From: Epithemia pelagica
Lineage: Eukaryota; Bacillariophyta; Bacillariophyceae; Surirellales; Surirellaceae
Direction of reading: 5' to 3'
Assembly: GCA_946965045.2 (NCBI GenBank)
Contig: OX337230.1
Span: forward strand, 1-64,000
DNA: 64,000 bases
The notes under the pieces are model-generated. The model saw only the letters and a list, made by a program, of their open reading frames with translations, was not told where the DNA came from and made no database searches. Below, one piece after another: positions 41,150 to 53,250 of this stretch. Position 1 is the first letter of the stretch. The number at the start of each line of letters is the position of its first letter. The translations under genes were made by a program, and so were the position numbers.

Positions 41150-42935
41150 AGCATTGATGAGATAGAACTCCAAAACCCTTCCGACGAGTTGGATGGGGCC
41201 TCTGCCACTATTTCGGAGCAAGATGACAAGCAAACAGATCCCTTTGTAGAACCAAGCATGTCATCGGATAAAAAGGCACCTGAGCCACCCTCGTCACCCA
41301 TTGAAATTGACAATGAGGTTGATTCTGTTCCAGTAGAAGGTACACTCTCGAAGCAAACGCTTCAAAAAGTATCGACGAAGAAGATACGGCAGATGTTGGC
41401 GTAAAGAAGGAAGAAGGACTCGTGACTCATGATAACGAAAATGCCGCCGTCTCAACAGACAATGACCAAGAAGATTATCATAGGGGAGATAACAAGAGTG
41501 AACCTAGTGAGGACGATCATGTTCAGGAAATCTAACATCCAGATCACGAAGAAGGGGCTTCGTTGAGCTCTTCGATGGTTGTCAGGACGGGAAAACGACA
41601 CAACTTGAAAACAGTGGCCGCATGCTTGAGATGACCGTCGTCCTTCAAGCAAGTGCATCATGGTGAATTCAGCAGTTTGTTTCGACAAGGGGGGAAAGTC
41701 TTCATCTGTTACGGCATCACAACGTCGCCGTGATCACTACGTACAGGCATGGGATATGGAACAAGAGGATGACTTCTCTTGTACCAGCATAGTAAGCCCT
41801 GCACCCACAGTCTATCACGCGATCAAGCTTTTGATTCGTCTAGTATACTGAAGAAAGTTCGACCACGAAGAATGTCCCTTTACCGGAAACCACGGGATCA
41901 GGCGAAGGTACTCTTGTAGAGACTTTCCCTCATGATGAGACTAGGGACAGCAATTGCTCCCATGTTGGTCACGTGACGATGATGCAGAACAAAACCTTCG
42001 TGATCAACCTCTACACACAGATGATGAGGAGAGAACACCAATGGAAGATGGAACAGAAGAAGACGAAAGATGCGCCTTATGAAAAGACAAGGAGTGAAGA
42101 ACAGGTCTCTACTAGCCATGAGAAACTTGGGGATGACCGTGATGACAATGTTACTGTATTAGAAAAGAAGACCGACGACGAGAAAGAAAGGGAGCCACTC
42201 CTTGCACGGTACCGAAACAAAGCATTCGCGGCATCTCATGTGGGAGCCGGAACGAGGAAACCGGGGTCGCATGGCACGGGGGGTTCCTTGTCGAGGCTCT
42301 CGCGTACATTTAGCTTTTTCCGGTCACGTTCCTCTATGTGGAGATCAAGGAATGAGGCTGTACGACGTCAAGAGAAGCAAGAACGCAACGAGCAAATTCA
42401 CGGATCTGATCCGCAGATTCTTTCGACAAATTCCGCTCCAGAAACCAGCACAACAGATGCTAACGTTGAGGGCAAGACTACTCCAAATGATGAACCACAG
42501 GAGGACATTGATAACGTTCGCAGTGACGAAGAGTCTCTTGCGACGTGGTCGGTGGCCACACTCACGAAGAAATGATCAGGACTGGAGACCGAAGTCCACT
42601 ACTGGACGAGAATGAAACGACGGACAAACAACAGAGCGGAACAACATCTTCTGAAGTCTCACAAAGACACAAAGAAAAGAAAGATTTGTTGTCAGCCTTT
42701 GGATTGACGAGTGGCACTACCAAGTATTCTCATTTGGATGCCGTTCAAAAGTCACTCTAGCTACGTGGACGATGACGAAACACTGGACAGTAGTCGGTTT
42801 TCGGATTTCACGTCCGAGACAGATCGTTCCATATCTAGTGGCTACGCCAAGGATGTTGGACCGCTTTGCACCCATGCCGCGGATTGCGTCAATGGAGAGT
42901 GTTCAACATCTTCTTCTGTTAGTGCATAGGCCGAT
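41150..42935 (+). pseudogene. Acidic Ser/Glu-rich protein gene, heavily frameshifted
   Basis: Coding-like acidic text runs for 1.8 kb but changes frame many times: QDDKQTDPFVEPSMSSDKK and PSSPIEIDNEVDSVPVEGTL (41190-41400); KKEEGLVTHDNENAAVS; a 200-residue frame at 41973-42575 with SLSRLSRTFSFFRSRSSMWRSRNE; then ETLDSSRFSDFTSETDRSISS (42790-42850). No domain is recognised. The composition suggests a disordered regulatory or cytoskeletal protein that has decayed. Confidence 0.5.
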
Positions 42936-43690
42936 CTTCCTCATCGGGATCCGTTTTTGCTCTTGTATCACAGGTGAAAACAATCGTCTCCGTCATCTTC
43001 TCAAGAACGGCAAGTACGCAATCCACGACGACGAGACGTGTCCAAACAACGGGCAGGAGGCCGCAAAACACAAGTCTTGTCGTCGTCCACGTCGCGAGGA
43101 ACTCGCAAGTCCACGGCCCCCATAGAAGAGTAGGAAAGTACCTCCTTTTTCTCAAGCTCCTCCCGTCAAACGAATTCTTCGTCCTGGTTTGGCTTTCCAT
43201 AGACTGGAATGCATGGATGATACACACACGAGTCTGTCCAGGGGAAGGAAGAGTCCATACTATACTGCTACTAATACTTGAAGCTAACCATAATAATAAC
43301 TCTTGAAGCTACACCTGGAAAAGGCAACAGTTATTTTGCACTTCATGGACAATTCAAGACCATGAGTTTTGAATTCTTACCGACATGGTAGTATGATGGA
43401 GTGTTGGCGGTGGTCCAACACTAGAGGAGGATTGACTGCGACATAGGTAGAGTAGCTTACTGAGGTTTGAGGTAGTGCTGGGGAATGAGACACGAGTCAC
43501 GAGTAGTGCGCCGCTCCATCCTGCGCGCGGTCGACCATACGTCATACTCTCATACGGCACTGTGAACTCCCGTTTTGGTCGTGCTTTGGTCTTGTCCAAG
43601 TCTTGCGTGACTCGGTCCATCGTTCCAGAAAAGATCGAAAAGATCCAAACCATCACACCAAGACGGAGGACACGACAAAAGCGATCTTCC
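42936..43690. other. No gene seen
   Basis: Short overlapping frames only. Nothing here is supported as coding, repeat or RNA. The minus-strand frame at 43354-44181 overlaps the HCF173-like remnant and lacks domain signals. Confidence 0.35.
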
Positions 43691-45050
43691 AAATAATCTT
43701 CTTGGTGAGACGAAACGGACCAGGACAATGGCGAGGACGAAGAAGGCCCGAAGTGTTGGTGGTTTGTGGCAATCTTCACCAGGACAACGACGCACGACGC
43801 AAACAACCAGAATGTCTTGGGTCCACTCCTCGTGCAACGCTTCTTGCGAGGATTGCAGGGCGAATTTTGTGTGCGCGTCTTAGTACTGTTACTCGACAAA
43901 TACCGGACTTGTACACTCGTACCCTGTCGTAATATGGGACGGGTGTCACGTATAGACCAGCTGGAGGGTTGCATACGGACCTGGAAAGTTTGGAATTGGC
44001 CGTGACGGATGTGGACAAGATTGTCTATTGTACGACCACAACAACGACTCAGAATGGGACAACAACGATAACAACATTGACGAGTAGTGCCAAGGATTCC
44101 TGGCAAGGTTTGCAAAATTTGATTCAAGCCTATCAAACAGTACGACATGCCGATTATGAGGATTATGCGAACGATTCGCATGACGAAACGGACTCGTCCT
44201 GGTCCGAATTCAATGACACTGATGTCTCAACATCAATCTCATCATCATCTTCTTCTTCTTTGTCGTCGTCGTCGCAATTGGGACAATTGCAGTGGATGCG
44301 CTACAAGCTTGATCATGGTGTCTTTGTCGGCCGGTTGCCCGTACTTCTAACGTCATCATTATCCTCATCCTCCAATCATGCACGCTTTTCCCAAGCGGCC
44401 ATTTTCGGGAGTTGGTTGCGTTCCCTCGGAGCACCCGATCAAGGCATTGATTTGGCCAAGGCTCAATTTGGTGGTTTCATCCTACGTTTCTGCTTCGATG
44501 GTGGCACCTACCAAGCCATAGGTCGAACCGGTTTGTACGATACCAGGGGAATCGAATATGTCTGCAACTTTACCACCGTCACGAAACAACCACAAAAACA
44601 AACAACAACGCCAACCACAGGAAGCAATCAAACTGTCTTGTTTTCTCGAAATAAATTCACCACGGTCCGACTACCCTTGGAACGGTTCCAACCGGTCCAT
44701 TGTCGGAGGCCGACTCACACGGCCAATGACGAAACGACGACAGAAGAGCCCATCACCCTGGACGATGTACCGGCTTTTGTGGGACAGGATGTTCGACATA
44801 ATGGATTCCGGTTTCAAACGGCTAACAATCTACCACTGGGCCTTGTTCCACCAGCGAGCAGTAGCAACACAGGAGATACATCTGCGACCGACACATCACC
44901 ATTGTTGCAACGATTGAGTTCCAATTCGTATTACGGGTACAGCAACTATGATTACAACAAAGTGTTTGGCAATGAGCAACAAGTGCCGGAGCAATCCTTT
45001 TATTTGGCCTTTACCTATATTAAATTGTACCGATTGCAACCGGAAGTGGC
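43690..45050 (+). pseudogene. HCF173-like atypical SDR with CIA30 domain, broken
   Basis: HCF173 is a plastid SDR-family protein with an inserted CIA30 domain, needed for psbA translation. The CIA30 part is well preserved in one frame (ATG or upstream, to about 45045): QFGGFILRFCFDGGTYQAIG, VCNFTTV, FTTVRLPLERFQPV, FVGQDVRHNGFRFQTANN and SFYLAFTYIKLYRLQPE. The preceding Rossmann half is scattered over frames: VLVVCGN, LLVQRFLRGLQGEFCVRVLV, DKYRT, then DLESLELAVTDVDKIVYC. The C-terminal SDR part is absent because at about 45050 the sequence changes to a receptor-like fragment. Assignment rests on the SDR plus CIA30 combination. Complex I factor NDUFAF1 also has CIA30 but lacks the SDR half. 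Confidence 0.62.
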
Positions 45051-45053
45051 AGC

Positions 45054-45822
45054 ATGCAAACCTGTCGAGCACAAGCCTTTTTGTTTCAGACATTTGCCTC
45101 GGCCGTTCCAATGTACAATTTAAGTGCGGCCGTCTATTCTTACTCGGCCATAAATCGCAGTTGGCGCGAAGAACTGGCGCATGATCAGTTCAATCCGACT
45201 AAACTGTGGTGTTGGTTCTCGGGAACGGAGCAATCGGATATGCTGAAATTCATTGTCTACTACGGACCACTGTGGGTCGTTTTGCCATTATGTCTGTCTG
45301 TTTTCTCTCATTGATCGCTTCGTGCGCGGACGAGAAGAGGCCAACAAACGGGGTTCGCACGGAGAGGCACCGGAGGGTGACTATGAGTTTTGTCTGGCTT
45401 TGTCGCATCATGTGCACCATCGGCTGTCGGTCTATCATGCCTTTATGGAATTTGTGTTGGGGATTGCCTTTTCCGAGCGACAACAACATGTTCACGATGA
45501 GGAGAACCGCGGTGAGGAACTGTTCACTGTTGCTCTGAGCACCAAGGCTGACGACACCAGGGGAAACGTTGGCCAACCACAACAATCGTGCTGTGTTTTG
45601 GGCATGTTGCGGGTGGGGAAAGAGACCACACAAGCCTTGCAACACTTGATTGCGCTCTATGTAGGGATTCCCATGGGAGACGATTTGCAAACACTGTGTC
45701 GGGCATCGGATCATTTGGCCGCCTACAGAACCAAAGATCTTGCCACCGCCATCGATGTCCTGTGGCGAAGAAGATCAAAACTCGTCAGGAGGAGAATGAA
45801 CGCTCTGCTGCCGCAGTTGTGA
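45054..45822 (+). pseudogene. 7TM receptor-like fragment fused to unknown frame
   Basis: Residues FLFQTFASAVPMYNLSAAVYSYSAINRSW, WCWFSGTEQ and LKFIVYYGPLWVVLPLCLSVFS have the look of TM3, the extracellular Cys-Trp loop and TM5 of a cAMP-receptor-like GPCR. The frame then changes near 45310. A 189-residue frame continues (IDRFVRGREEANKRG...) to TGA 45822, with HHVHHRLSVYHAF and QPQQSCCVLGML, which I do not recognise. No TM6 or TM7 is convincing. It is a fragment, not a working receptor. Confidence 0.4.
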
Positions 45823-47269
45823 TCCAGCGCGCATTTCATCAGAGTCGTGCTATCTTCGAAGATCCCGCAATTTGTGACAGAGTGTCTGGCTCGTTGTTTA
45901 CGCGCTGGACAGTACTTCTTCTCATGATTTCGTGGTCGATCGCAGCAACGATACTTTTGGTTAAGCCACAGGGCAAAATTGCGGACATGGGCTGGAATGC
46001 ATCATCACGAACATACTGTGTTTGGTCACGGCAAGCATCGTCATGCTGCACTTGGTCATTTTGAACGTCGATACCTTGAAGATTGAAGACCACGAACATT
46101 GGAAACCATCCTCAAGTCCTTCCACTGAGCCAACCGTGCCAATGTCAGCCCACCCCAGTGGACAGCGAAATGGCAAGCGTTCATCCCCGAGCAAACGTAC
46201 GTCCATTGAAGGAACATCAAGCAAGATGAATCGCAGCACACGACCGCATACGTCGCCAGCTGCATCAACAAAGACCTCCAAGGCACTAATCTCATCATAT
46301 CCCAGCAGCTCCTCCGTCAGAGACTCTACCTCATCACTGTACGTGTCTCCGTCCTCTACGCTCCTTGGCTGTAGAAGAGTTATGAAGTGTGTTCACATAC
46401 ACAAGTCCTAGATTGACTGCAAAGCACTCTTCTCATGGCCATGACCGTCCCGAACGAACGAAGATCTCTTGTGCGTATCAAACGTGGCGGTTTCTTCTTT
46501 CTCTCCATAGCTGTGTTTGCCCACCCTTTGGAATCGAACGGAAGGCAATGCGAATAACGGCTCTTCATGGCATTGTTGAAATGGGAGGATTGCGGTTGGG
46601 ACATGGATACGAATGTCAAAGCAACAATAGTGTCGAATAGGACAAGAACAACACCAACCACCACCACAACCACACGAAAGGATCAAGACACACGGGAGCA
46701 GGTCACCACACGGTCGTCCACCAATAAACAAGGCAACACCGTATATATAGACCGGTACACCACTCGTTCCGTGACTCTCCTGGTTTTCTTCTTCTTTGGT
46801 GTCAATCCCTCCTTGGATCGACTTGTGTGTGAGGCTCATGGGCAGCAAATCTCTCTCGAATTTGCCTTTGTTTGTTTTGCGTTTGGATGGGAACTCAGGA
46901 GCGATGATTCCGAGAGACATTTTCTCTCTTCATCACACCTTCCCAAAGAATCCTCCTACTGGAATGGATGAGAATGCGCGAAAGTTCCTGGAACAAACGA
47001 GAGGAGGACCCCAAAAATAGAATCGAGACAGGGAACGCCATTTCTCTACCTAGAAATCGACAAGGGCCGCGTGCAATCGATTCGGTTTCTCGTTTGTGGC
47101 ACACGTGTGTGAATCGCTAGAATGCTCTCCAGTCGGTTGGTGGTACTGGCGCATTGGTTTCTTTGTCTTTTCTGCCTTGGAGGTTTCTGCCAAGTCTTGC
47201 TAAAAACTTCCGATATCATCATGACACCCTTCTTGCTCGATTACACTCGGCATGTTGTTGTTCGGTTGC
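45823..47269. other. Degenerate region, Ser-rich text, no assignable gene
   Basis: A hydrophobic stretch WTVLLLMISWSIAATILLV (about 45905-45965) and a Ser/Thr-rich frame KRTSIEGTSSKMNRSTRPH (46190-46370) could be the tail of the receptor-like gene. From 46400 to 47270 nothing is recognisable. Confidence 0.35.
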
Positions 47270-47783
47270 TTCTCATCGTCGTCTCAAGGCTAGCTATGAT
47301 ACCTGTGTGGCCAAACTAACCGAAATGGTCATTCCCCACATTCCGGCCATGGCAGGCATGTTGGTCTATGCCGATTTTTCGTCCTTGTTACCGCAAAAGA
47401 CGTTTGAATGGGAAGAAATCTTGTCCACCATTTTGTTTCATCATGCCCGCGTTGTCTTGACGCCCGGTGCCAGTCAACGCAACGTCGAACCCGGCATTTT
47501 TCGCATTTACTATGCCAGGGTCTCACCCAATGTGTTGGACATTGCCATGGAACGATTGAGTCGTATTGTGGCACGGTTGCGAAGTAATTATGCAGACGAT
47601 TGGAAACTGGCCGCGCAAACACCCAATGTCCTATCCGAGAAGCCGACGGACGACCAGGACCTATCACCAGTAACACCACCTCATACGGGAGGCATGAGTC
47701 ATTCTCATTCTCATTCTCATTCTCTGTCGTCGTCGCCTCAGGCGGCTATTCATGGCGCCTTTGCTGGAGTGTTGGATTGCTAA
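47270..47783 (+). pseudogene. ACC-synthase-like PLP aminotransferase, C-terminal fragment
   Basis: Class I/II aminotransferases of the ACC synthase branch end with a small domain, seen here as LKASYDTCVAKLTEMVIPHIP, AGMLVYADFSSLLP, FEWEEILSTILFHHARVVLTPG, EPGIFRIYYARV and LDIAMERLSRIV. The large domain with the PLP lysine is missing upstream, so the piece cannot be active. A His-Ser repeat (SHSHSHSH) precedes the TAA at 47783. Repeat R1 and element M follow within 60 bases, so the gene may have been disrupted by them. Confidence 0.65.
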
Positions 47784-47835
47784 TACTTTGTGTCGACAAG
47801 GACCGATCGACCCAACCACTCATAGTCTCTGTTGC

Positions 47836-47944
47836 GTACAGCTCTTGGTGGAAAGCCCGCTCGCGACGTCAACGCGGCTGTACAATGAACGGGTGAGGCG
47901 ACAGGACGTCAATGGACGCCTGTCAGGCACTATGGCACACCCCA
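47836..47944. repeat. Dispersed repeat R1, copy 2
   Basis: Matches 40382-40490 with one mismatch. It is followed immediately by the tandem array at 47945-48380. Confidence 0.85.
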
Positions 47945-48381
47945 GAGGCTTATCAGAGGAAACCCCAAACTCGTAACTCGTCCCCACCATCTGGACACGA
48001 GTGCCCAGGGTGAGTAGGCTAATCAAGAGGTAGCCCTAATCTCTTGGAGTACATACAATTTGAACGGAGGACGAGGCGACCGTATTGTATGTACTCCTGA
48101 GGCTAAATCAGAGGAGCCCCCAAACTCCCCACCATCTGGACACGAGTGCCCAGGGTGAGTAGGCTAATCAAGAGGTAGCCTTAATCTCTAGGAGAACATA
48201 CAATTTGAACGGTGGAGGCGACAGGACGTCAATGGACGCCTGTCATGCAACTATATGGCACACCTCACGCCGTATTGTATGTAACTCCTGAGGCAATCAG
48301 AGGAGCCTCTAAACTCCCCACCATCTGAACACGAGTGCCCAGAGGGTGAGTAGGCTAATCAAGAGGTAGCCCTAATCTCTA
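47945..48381. repeat. Three-unit tandem array with long inverted repeat
   Basis: A unit containing CACCATCTGGACACGAGTGC and GTGAGTAGGCTAATCAAGAG occurs three times, at about 47980, 48130 and 48315. Within it lies a perfect 14-base inverted repeat, GGAGTACATACAAT (about 48045) and ATTGTATGTACTCC (about 48085). This could be a terminus or regulatory array of element M. Confidence 0.7.
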
Positions 48382-49990
48382 TCTGGCACAGAGACCAAAG
48401 TCTCCATGCCAGATACCTGGTGACACAAGGACAAGTCCTCATGCCACCAGGGTTTTGTGATAACACCGACCGAACGGACACACCAACAAGGACCACCAAC
48501 AAGGACGTCTCCGACAAGGACTCTAGCTAGACTCAGCTGATGTAGGAGTAGGAGTAAAATTTAGCAATCGGTAAGGGGTATTGAGTGAGTAGGTTGAGTA
48601 GGAAAGATTCATAACCGACACGACTGTTCGCACGTACCACTAGCAACCGACAACCGGCATGTTTTTTTCTGGGTTTTTTGGATTTTTTTGCTTTTTCTGG
48701 GTTTTTTGGATTTTTTTGCTTTTTCTGGGTTATTTGGATTTTTTGGATTGTTTTCAACAGCACCACTACCCGTACCCGCGGACAAAAGACGAGCGGATCG
48801 TCGAACGTGCACCATTCGGCGTGCCTTTTTGGAGTAGGCAACAACAAGGATCCTGCCCAAACGCGGGGAGTCCTCGGGGCCGGAGGAACTCTCGATCACG
48901 CTTTGGGGGGCATTCTCATCATGTGAGGCGAGGTATCGTTTTGGGTGGGGGTGGGGGAAGGAGGGGTGGTGACCATGGAAGAAGGGGTGGAATTTCGAGG
49001 GGGTGAGTCGTGCCCCAAAGTGATCTCGTCGTCGTCGTCGTCGTCGTCGTCGGGGATGAGCGCGGGTTCAGGCTCAGGACGGTCGACTGGAACCAGAGGG
49101 GTCTCCTCGTCGTCCTCGAGATCGTCTGCGAGTGCGAGAGGAGGGAAGTCCAAGTCAGCGTCGAACTCGCAAGGCAGAACAGCAACAGTGTCGACGTCGA
49201 CCTCCTCCTCGCGATCGCGAATCTCGATCTCTCCATCCTCGTGGCGACCATTCTCGCGTTGCTTCGCAGCAAGCTTTGCTTCGGCAACAGCAAGCTGTTG
49301 TTGAAGCTGAGCATTTTCGCGTCGAAGCTTTCGGCCAGACCGCACTTTCCTCACTCGAAGCGCCGCATTCTCGCGACGAAGCTTCTTGTAGGCTCCATCC
49401 TTCGCTGCAATTTCTTTTTGTTGCTTAGCTTCGGCAATGGCCAGCTGTTGTTGAAGCTGAGCTTTGTCGTGTCGAAGCTGTCGAAGCTCCGCATGTTCGT
49501 GTCGAAGCTCCGCGTGCTCGCTACTTGTAGTACGACTTTTCTTGTTGAAAATGACCCGAAACAGGTGTTGGACGATAAGTTTCGCCTCATCGAGGACATC
49601 AGCGACACCGTAACACAGTATGAGAGTCACAAAAGGAGCAACTAACAGAGCCCATTCGGAGCTGATCATCTTTTCGTAACAGTAATCACAATCACACATC
49701 ATCATGGTCAATCGTATTTTTGGTCAATCGTATTTTGTTTTTGTGCGTGTTGGATTGTTGCGTGTTGTTGTTGTTGGCGTTTCGTGTTGTTTGGCGATCG
49801 GACCCTCGAGGTGCGAGGCAGCGGGGTCGGTTTAGACGAGCACAACAATCAACCGTTCGAGGGCAGCAACACCCACCGTCGGGGCAATGTCGCACGTACC
49901 TCGAGGGGTCGAGGGCAGCAACACAGCGCAACTACTCAACAATCAACCGTCGGGCGGTCCAATCACAACCAAGACGACGACGACGACAAG
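48382..49990 (-). mobile_element. Dispersed element 'M' copy 2
   Basis: Collinear with about 21042-22430: TGGCACAGAGACCAAAGTCT at the left, the ACACCAACAAGGAC words, a T-rich tract (48660-48750), the ORF, and CAACAATCAACCG words at the right. There are no obvious target-site duplications. Its left side adjoins R1 and the tandem array, unlike copy 1. Confidence 0.6.
48896..49705 (-). pseudogene. Membrane coiled-coil ORF of element M (copy 2), C-terminal frameshift
   Basis: From ATG 49705 this copy has the same MMMCDCDYCYEK start, hydrophobic segment, coiled coil and acidic domain as copy 1. It has an extra coiled-coil block (KKLRRENAALRVRKVRSGRK, about 49320-49400) and more Asp codons in the acidic run. 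A one-base deletion near 48919 (CATCATG against CATCGATTTG) shifts the last part, so translation ends SPHMMRMPPKA. The original tail (SRKGRRMVHVRRSARL-like) persists in another frame at 48800-48870. Apart from that the reading frame is preserved, including length changes in multiples of three. Confidence 0.55.
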
Positions 49991-50181
49991 AACAAAGAGC
50001 AAGTCGATGACGACGACACAACAACAAGATTCTAAATCATAATGAATAGCACACCTTCGTGCATGGGTTGGTTCTTCTTCTATGCGACTACTACGACGGT
50101 TTGGTTGATACAACAATACAATACAAAACTACACCCCAATCTGTTTCGTTTTGTTGTTTGCTGGTTTCTACCTTAGTTTGG
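49991..50181. other. Short spacer, no gene
   Basis: A GAC/CAA-rich stretch (49970-50035) followed by sequence without features. Confidence 0.3.
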
Positions 50182-50915
50182 TTAATGGGCCACCAAGGGA
50201 GCCGTTGCAGCTGTGGTGGGCACTTCGGACCGCATCTCCTCGACACATTCTTGAAAGTCTCCCATATCAAACAACATAGCGCCCTTGAAATGACTGGCAT
50301 CGCCAAATTGGACATGATCCTTGTCAATCATTTGATTGGTCCGGGCGACGCGGCCAAAATTGTTCGATGGACTTGTAGAGGGCGGCCAGTGTGGCATTGC
50401 CGCGCTTGAGGGTTTCTTGGAGCATGGAAAGGGCTTCTTCGGGTTTGCGCAGCAACATTCGGGCCATGTTGTTGACCGAACACAAATCCACAGGGTCAAA
50501 ATTGAGAGGCAAAAACTTGTGCGACACGGACGCGGCCAAGTGAAAGAATTGCAGGGCTGTATTGGGTCGACACCAATCTGATAATGAATCAGGCCCATAT
50601 TAAGGAGGGTCGCCTTGGAACATTCGACGGGTCCGGCACAACAGGCGGCTTCTTCTTGCGTGCCCGTCATGTCCGGCATGCAACAAAAAGTAGGATTGCA
50701 AAGTCCGCAATCGGGCCAATTCGCCTTCAACCGTTTGGTCCTGGGCTTCAGGATCGGGGACGGGCAAAATCCAATCGTTGGTGGCAATGCCGTGCGGCGT
50801 AACCGTTCGCAAGGCCTCGCGTAATTCGGAATCGTCCACAAATCCACCACGGAACGACCGGCCGTAGACACGGGCGTACGAGCCTTTTTGCGAGCCGGAT
50901 ACGAATAGCAAGACA
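50182..50915 (-). pseudogene. TPR-containing protein, frameshifted
   Basis: Minus-strand text in three frames gives an N-terminal segment ELREALRTVTPHGIATNDW and AQDQTVEGELARLRTLQSYF, then VECSKATLLNMGLIHYQ, then HLAASVSHKFLPLNFDPVDL with NNMARMLLRKPEEALSMLQETL, and finally HVQFGDASHFKGAMLFDMGDF and SEVPTTAATA before the TAA at 50182. The helix-pair pattern is TPR-like. At least three indels make it a pseudogene. Confidence 0.55.
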
Positions 50916-51098
50916 TGGTAGTAGTGTGTTGTGTTTGTTGCGTTTGGTTAACAAAGGTCGTTGTTGCAAGTTGCAATTCGCAAGACTTGTGAGCTCAACT
51001 ACACAACGTCTCTACTTCTACGAGTAGGGTTGTGTTCGTCTCCCTCCACACCTGATCTGTGGGACAAGCACACGGCCCCAACAACAACGCAACTCTCT

Positions 51099-51610
51099 CT
51101 AAGTCGTCGTCGTCATCGTCGTGTTGGAGGAGGATGGTGGTGTATGGTCGCCGGGCAATTGTCCACAGTCGGATATCACGACATTGACAACAGGTTTGTC
51201 CGAATAGCCCGTTTTGGTCGTTTCAATCACCTGAACAATTTCCATGCCTTCGACGACATGCCCCAAAACGACATGATGTTTGTCATCCAAATGCGGCGTG
51301 GCGGTGGTGGTGACAAAATTCGTGCCTGGACCGGAATTGGCCATCGGCTATGAGTAGACCAAATAATGCTTTCAATCTTAGTACAAGAGTGAAAGAAGAC
51401 GTTCCCAGTGGTGGTTGTGGTAGTTGCAAGGGTTCCTGGGGGCGTGGTTTGGTGCAGCCACAGAAGGATGATGATCTTCGTCTTGTTGCAGTGGGACGAA
51501 GAGAGAGCTCCGCAAGAGGCAATGGTAGAATCAACCTCCACCAGGTACTCCGTGGGAATGACGGAGTCTGCGCAAGAGAGAGAACATGAGAATACGAGAC
51601 CAGTGGCATT
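51099..51610 (-). pseudogene. Cyclophilin-type peptidyl-prolyl isomerase, C-terminal remnant
   Basis: [38 protein letters not shown] and [11 protein letters not shown] are hallmark cyclophilin C-terminal segments. The GSQFF-type residues normally following GPGTN are lost. The upstream part (51345-51610) lacks the FHRVI and active-site Arg region and reads only in broken frames. It cannot be an active isomerase. Confidence 0.7.
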
Positions 51611-53225
51611 GGTTAATTGTTACAAACAGGAACTTACCTTGTTGCTTCAGGTAGGCGAGAAGAGAAGCTAGCTTGTCGCCTTTAGCTTAGCACTGGTTGC
51701 CACATATAACGATCTTATATTTCCATGTACTCTTTAGAGTGTGATTGTTCGTCGTTATCTTGCGACGGACTGTCTGCAAATGGTCGGCTTGGAATACAAA
51801 ACATGTCATCCAACGCTGCATTATCCAACTGGTAGTACTTGTGGCAGTGGTGCACTCACTGTATTCGATACGGTTGTGGAGGCTCGAGGTGAATCGTTGT
51901 CAGGCGACGACGAAACCAAATGTTCATCGTCACTGGTTTGATGAGGATTGGTGTCTGAAGAGAGGCCCTGGAAGTTTCGCATTTCATTTCCTCTCTGGAA
52001 AGAAATCGGTAGTCTTGTTGGTCGAGAATTTATAGTTACAGTGGCACAAGACTCCTTCCATTGTGTGTTTTTTTCTGGCCATGACTTGTCTTGGCGAGTA
52101 CAGTGTCGGGCTCATCCAGCAGGCGAATGCACTGGGTAGATCTAGAAATTACTGGATATCTCTTTCATGATTCTGTGCGTTTTCCTGGGATAGCGAGGTC
52201 TCTATCGTTCTCTTCTCTGGCGAGGTCCATGGTCCATGGTTGCGTCGGCGATGGTCATGACCATGGAAAGGAGGGAAATCTGAGGATGATGAGGATCGAG
52301 AAAACCATCTTTGAAGCCCATTCAGGTGGATCTCGATCCACCTGTGATCATCGGGAGCATTCTTGAGTTCATACCGACGATAGGTCGACAAATGCTTCAA
52401 GACGCAGACATGTGCGTAGCTATTGTGTTCTGCAACCCCACTCGTTCCGCAAGCGGTGCGCCATTCGGAAGCACATGAAACCAACGGATGTTTTATGTTT
52501 TCGTACTCGTACACGACAAAGACCAAATAGTAAAGGAGTGACAGATGTACTTAGACATAAGACGTACGCCGAGCTTCCGAATTGTTACCTATCAAATAGC
52601 AAGTAAACGGATTCTCAACGCAGAGCTTCCGAATTGTTGTCTATCAAATAGACATCAACGGATCCTGAACGCTAATTATCAATCAATACAATTGGCCAAC
52701 GGATCTCGAACGCCAGGCGACACTTCTCGGGGGAAAAGGGGGCATACATACAGACACAACAGTTCGTTCAAGAGGATACAGGATACGCTCTTTCCCGTCG
52801 CCATCCCCTTGGACGCATGCGTGAAAGGCGATTCCCTCTTTGTGTGGTCTCCCTTTAAGAGAGACAAACAATTAGTAATCATCCACATAGCAACTCGTTG
52901 AGCGTTAAACCGTCGTCGGTTCGTAGTTCTATTACTCCTATAGCATCTAATGTATTATATAGAGACTTGTTGCATTCGTCTCACAAACTAGACAGCACAA
53001 CCACAAACACTCATCATGCTTCGGTTCGTCGTTCTACGAAAAGCATAGCATACTATAATGCAAAGTGACTTGTTCCTTTTGTCTCGCATCAAGTCAGTAT
53101 AGACAGACAAACCACCGACACAGAGAGGACTGAAGAAATTTGTGTAGGAGTAAGAAAAACCTATTCGACTGGCTACTAATTATTTTGGCATGCCGGTGTA
53201 ATTGGCAGGGTAAGGCCATGGATTC
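51611..53225. other. Gene-poor stretch with one short direct repeat
   Basis: No recognisable gene. The string GAGCTTCCGAATTGTT followed by CTATCAAATAG occurs at about 52570 and 52623, with a weaker third trace. Small GTC/GAT-containing palindromes (GGTGGATC/GATCCACC, about 52326-52341) are present. Confidence 0.4.
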
Positions 53226-53250
53226 TGTTGTTGTTGTTGTTGTTGTTGTT
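53226..53250. repeat. (TTG)n microsatellite
   Basis: About eight TTG units in a row. Confidence 0.9.

Noticed and set aside
43354-44181. A 275-residue minus-strand ORF
   Set aside because: It lies antisense to the HCF173-like remnant and has no recognisable domain or composition bias of real genes here.
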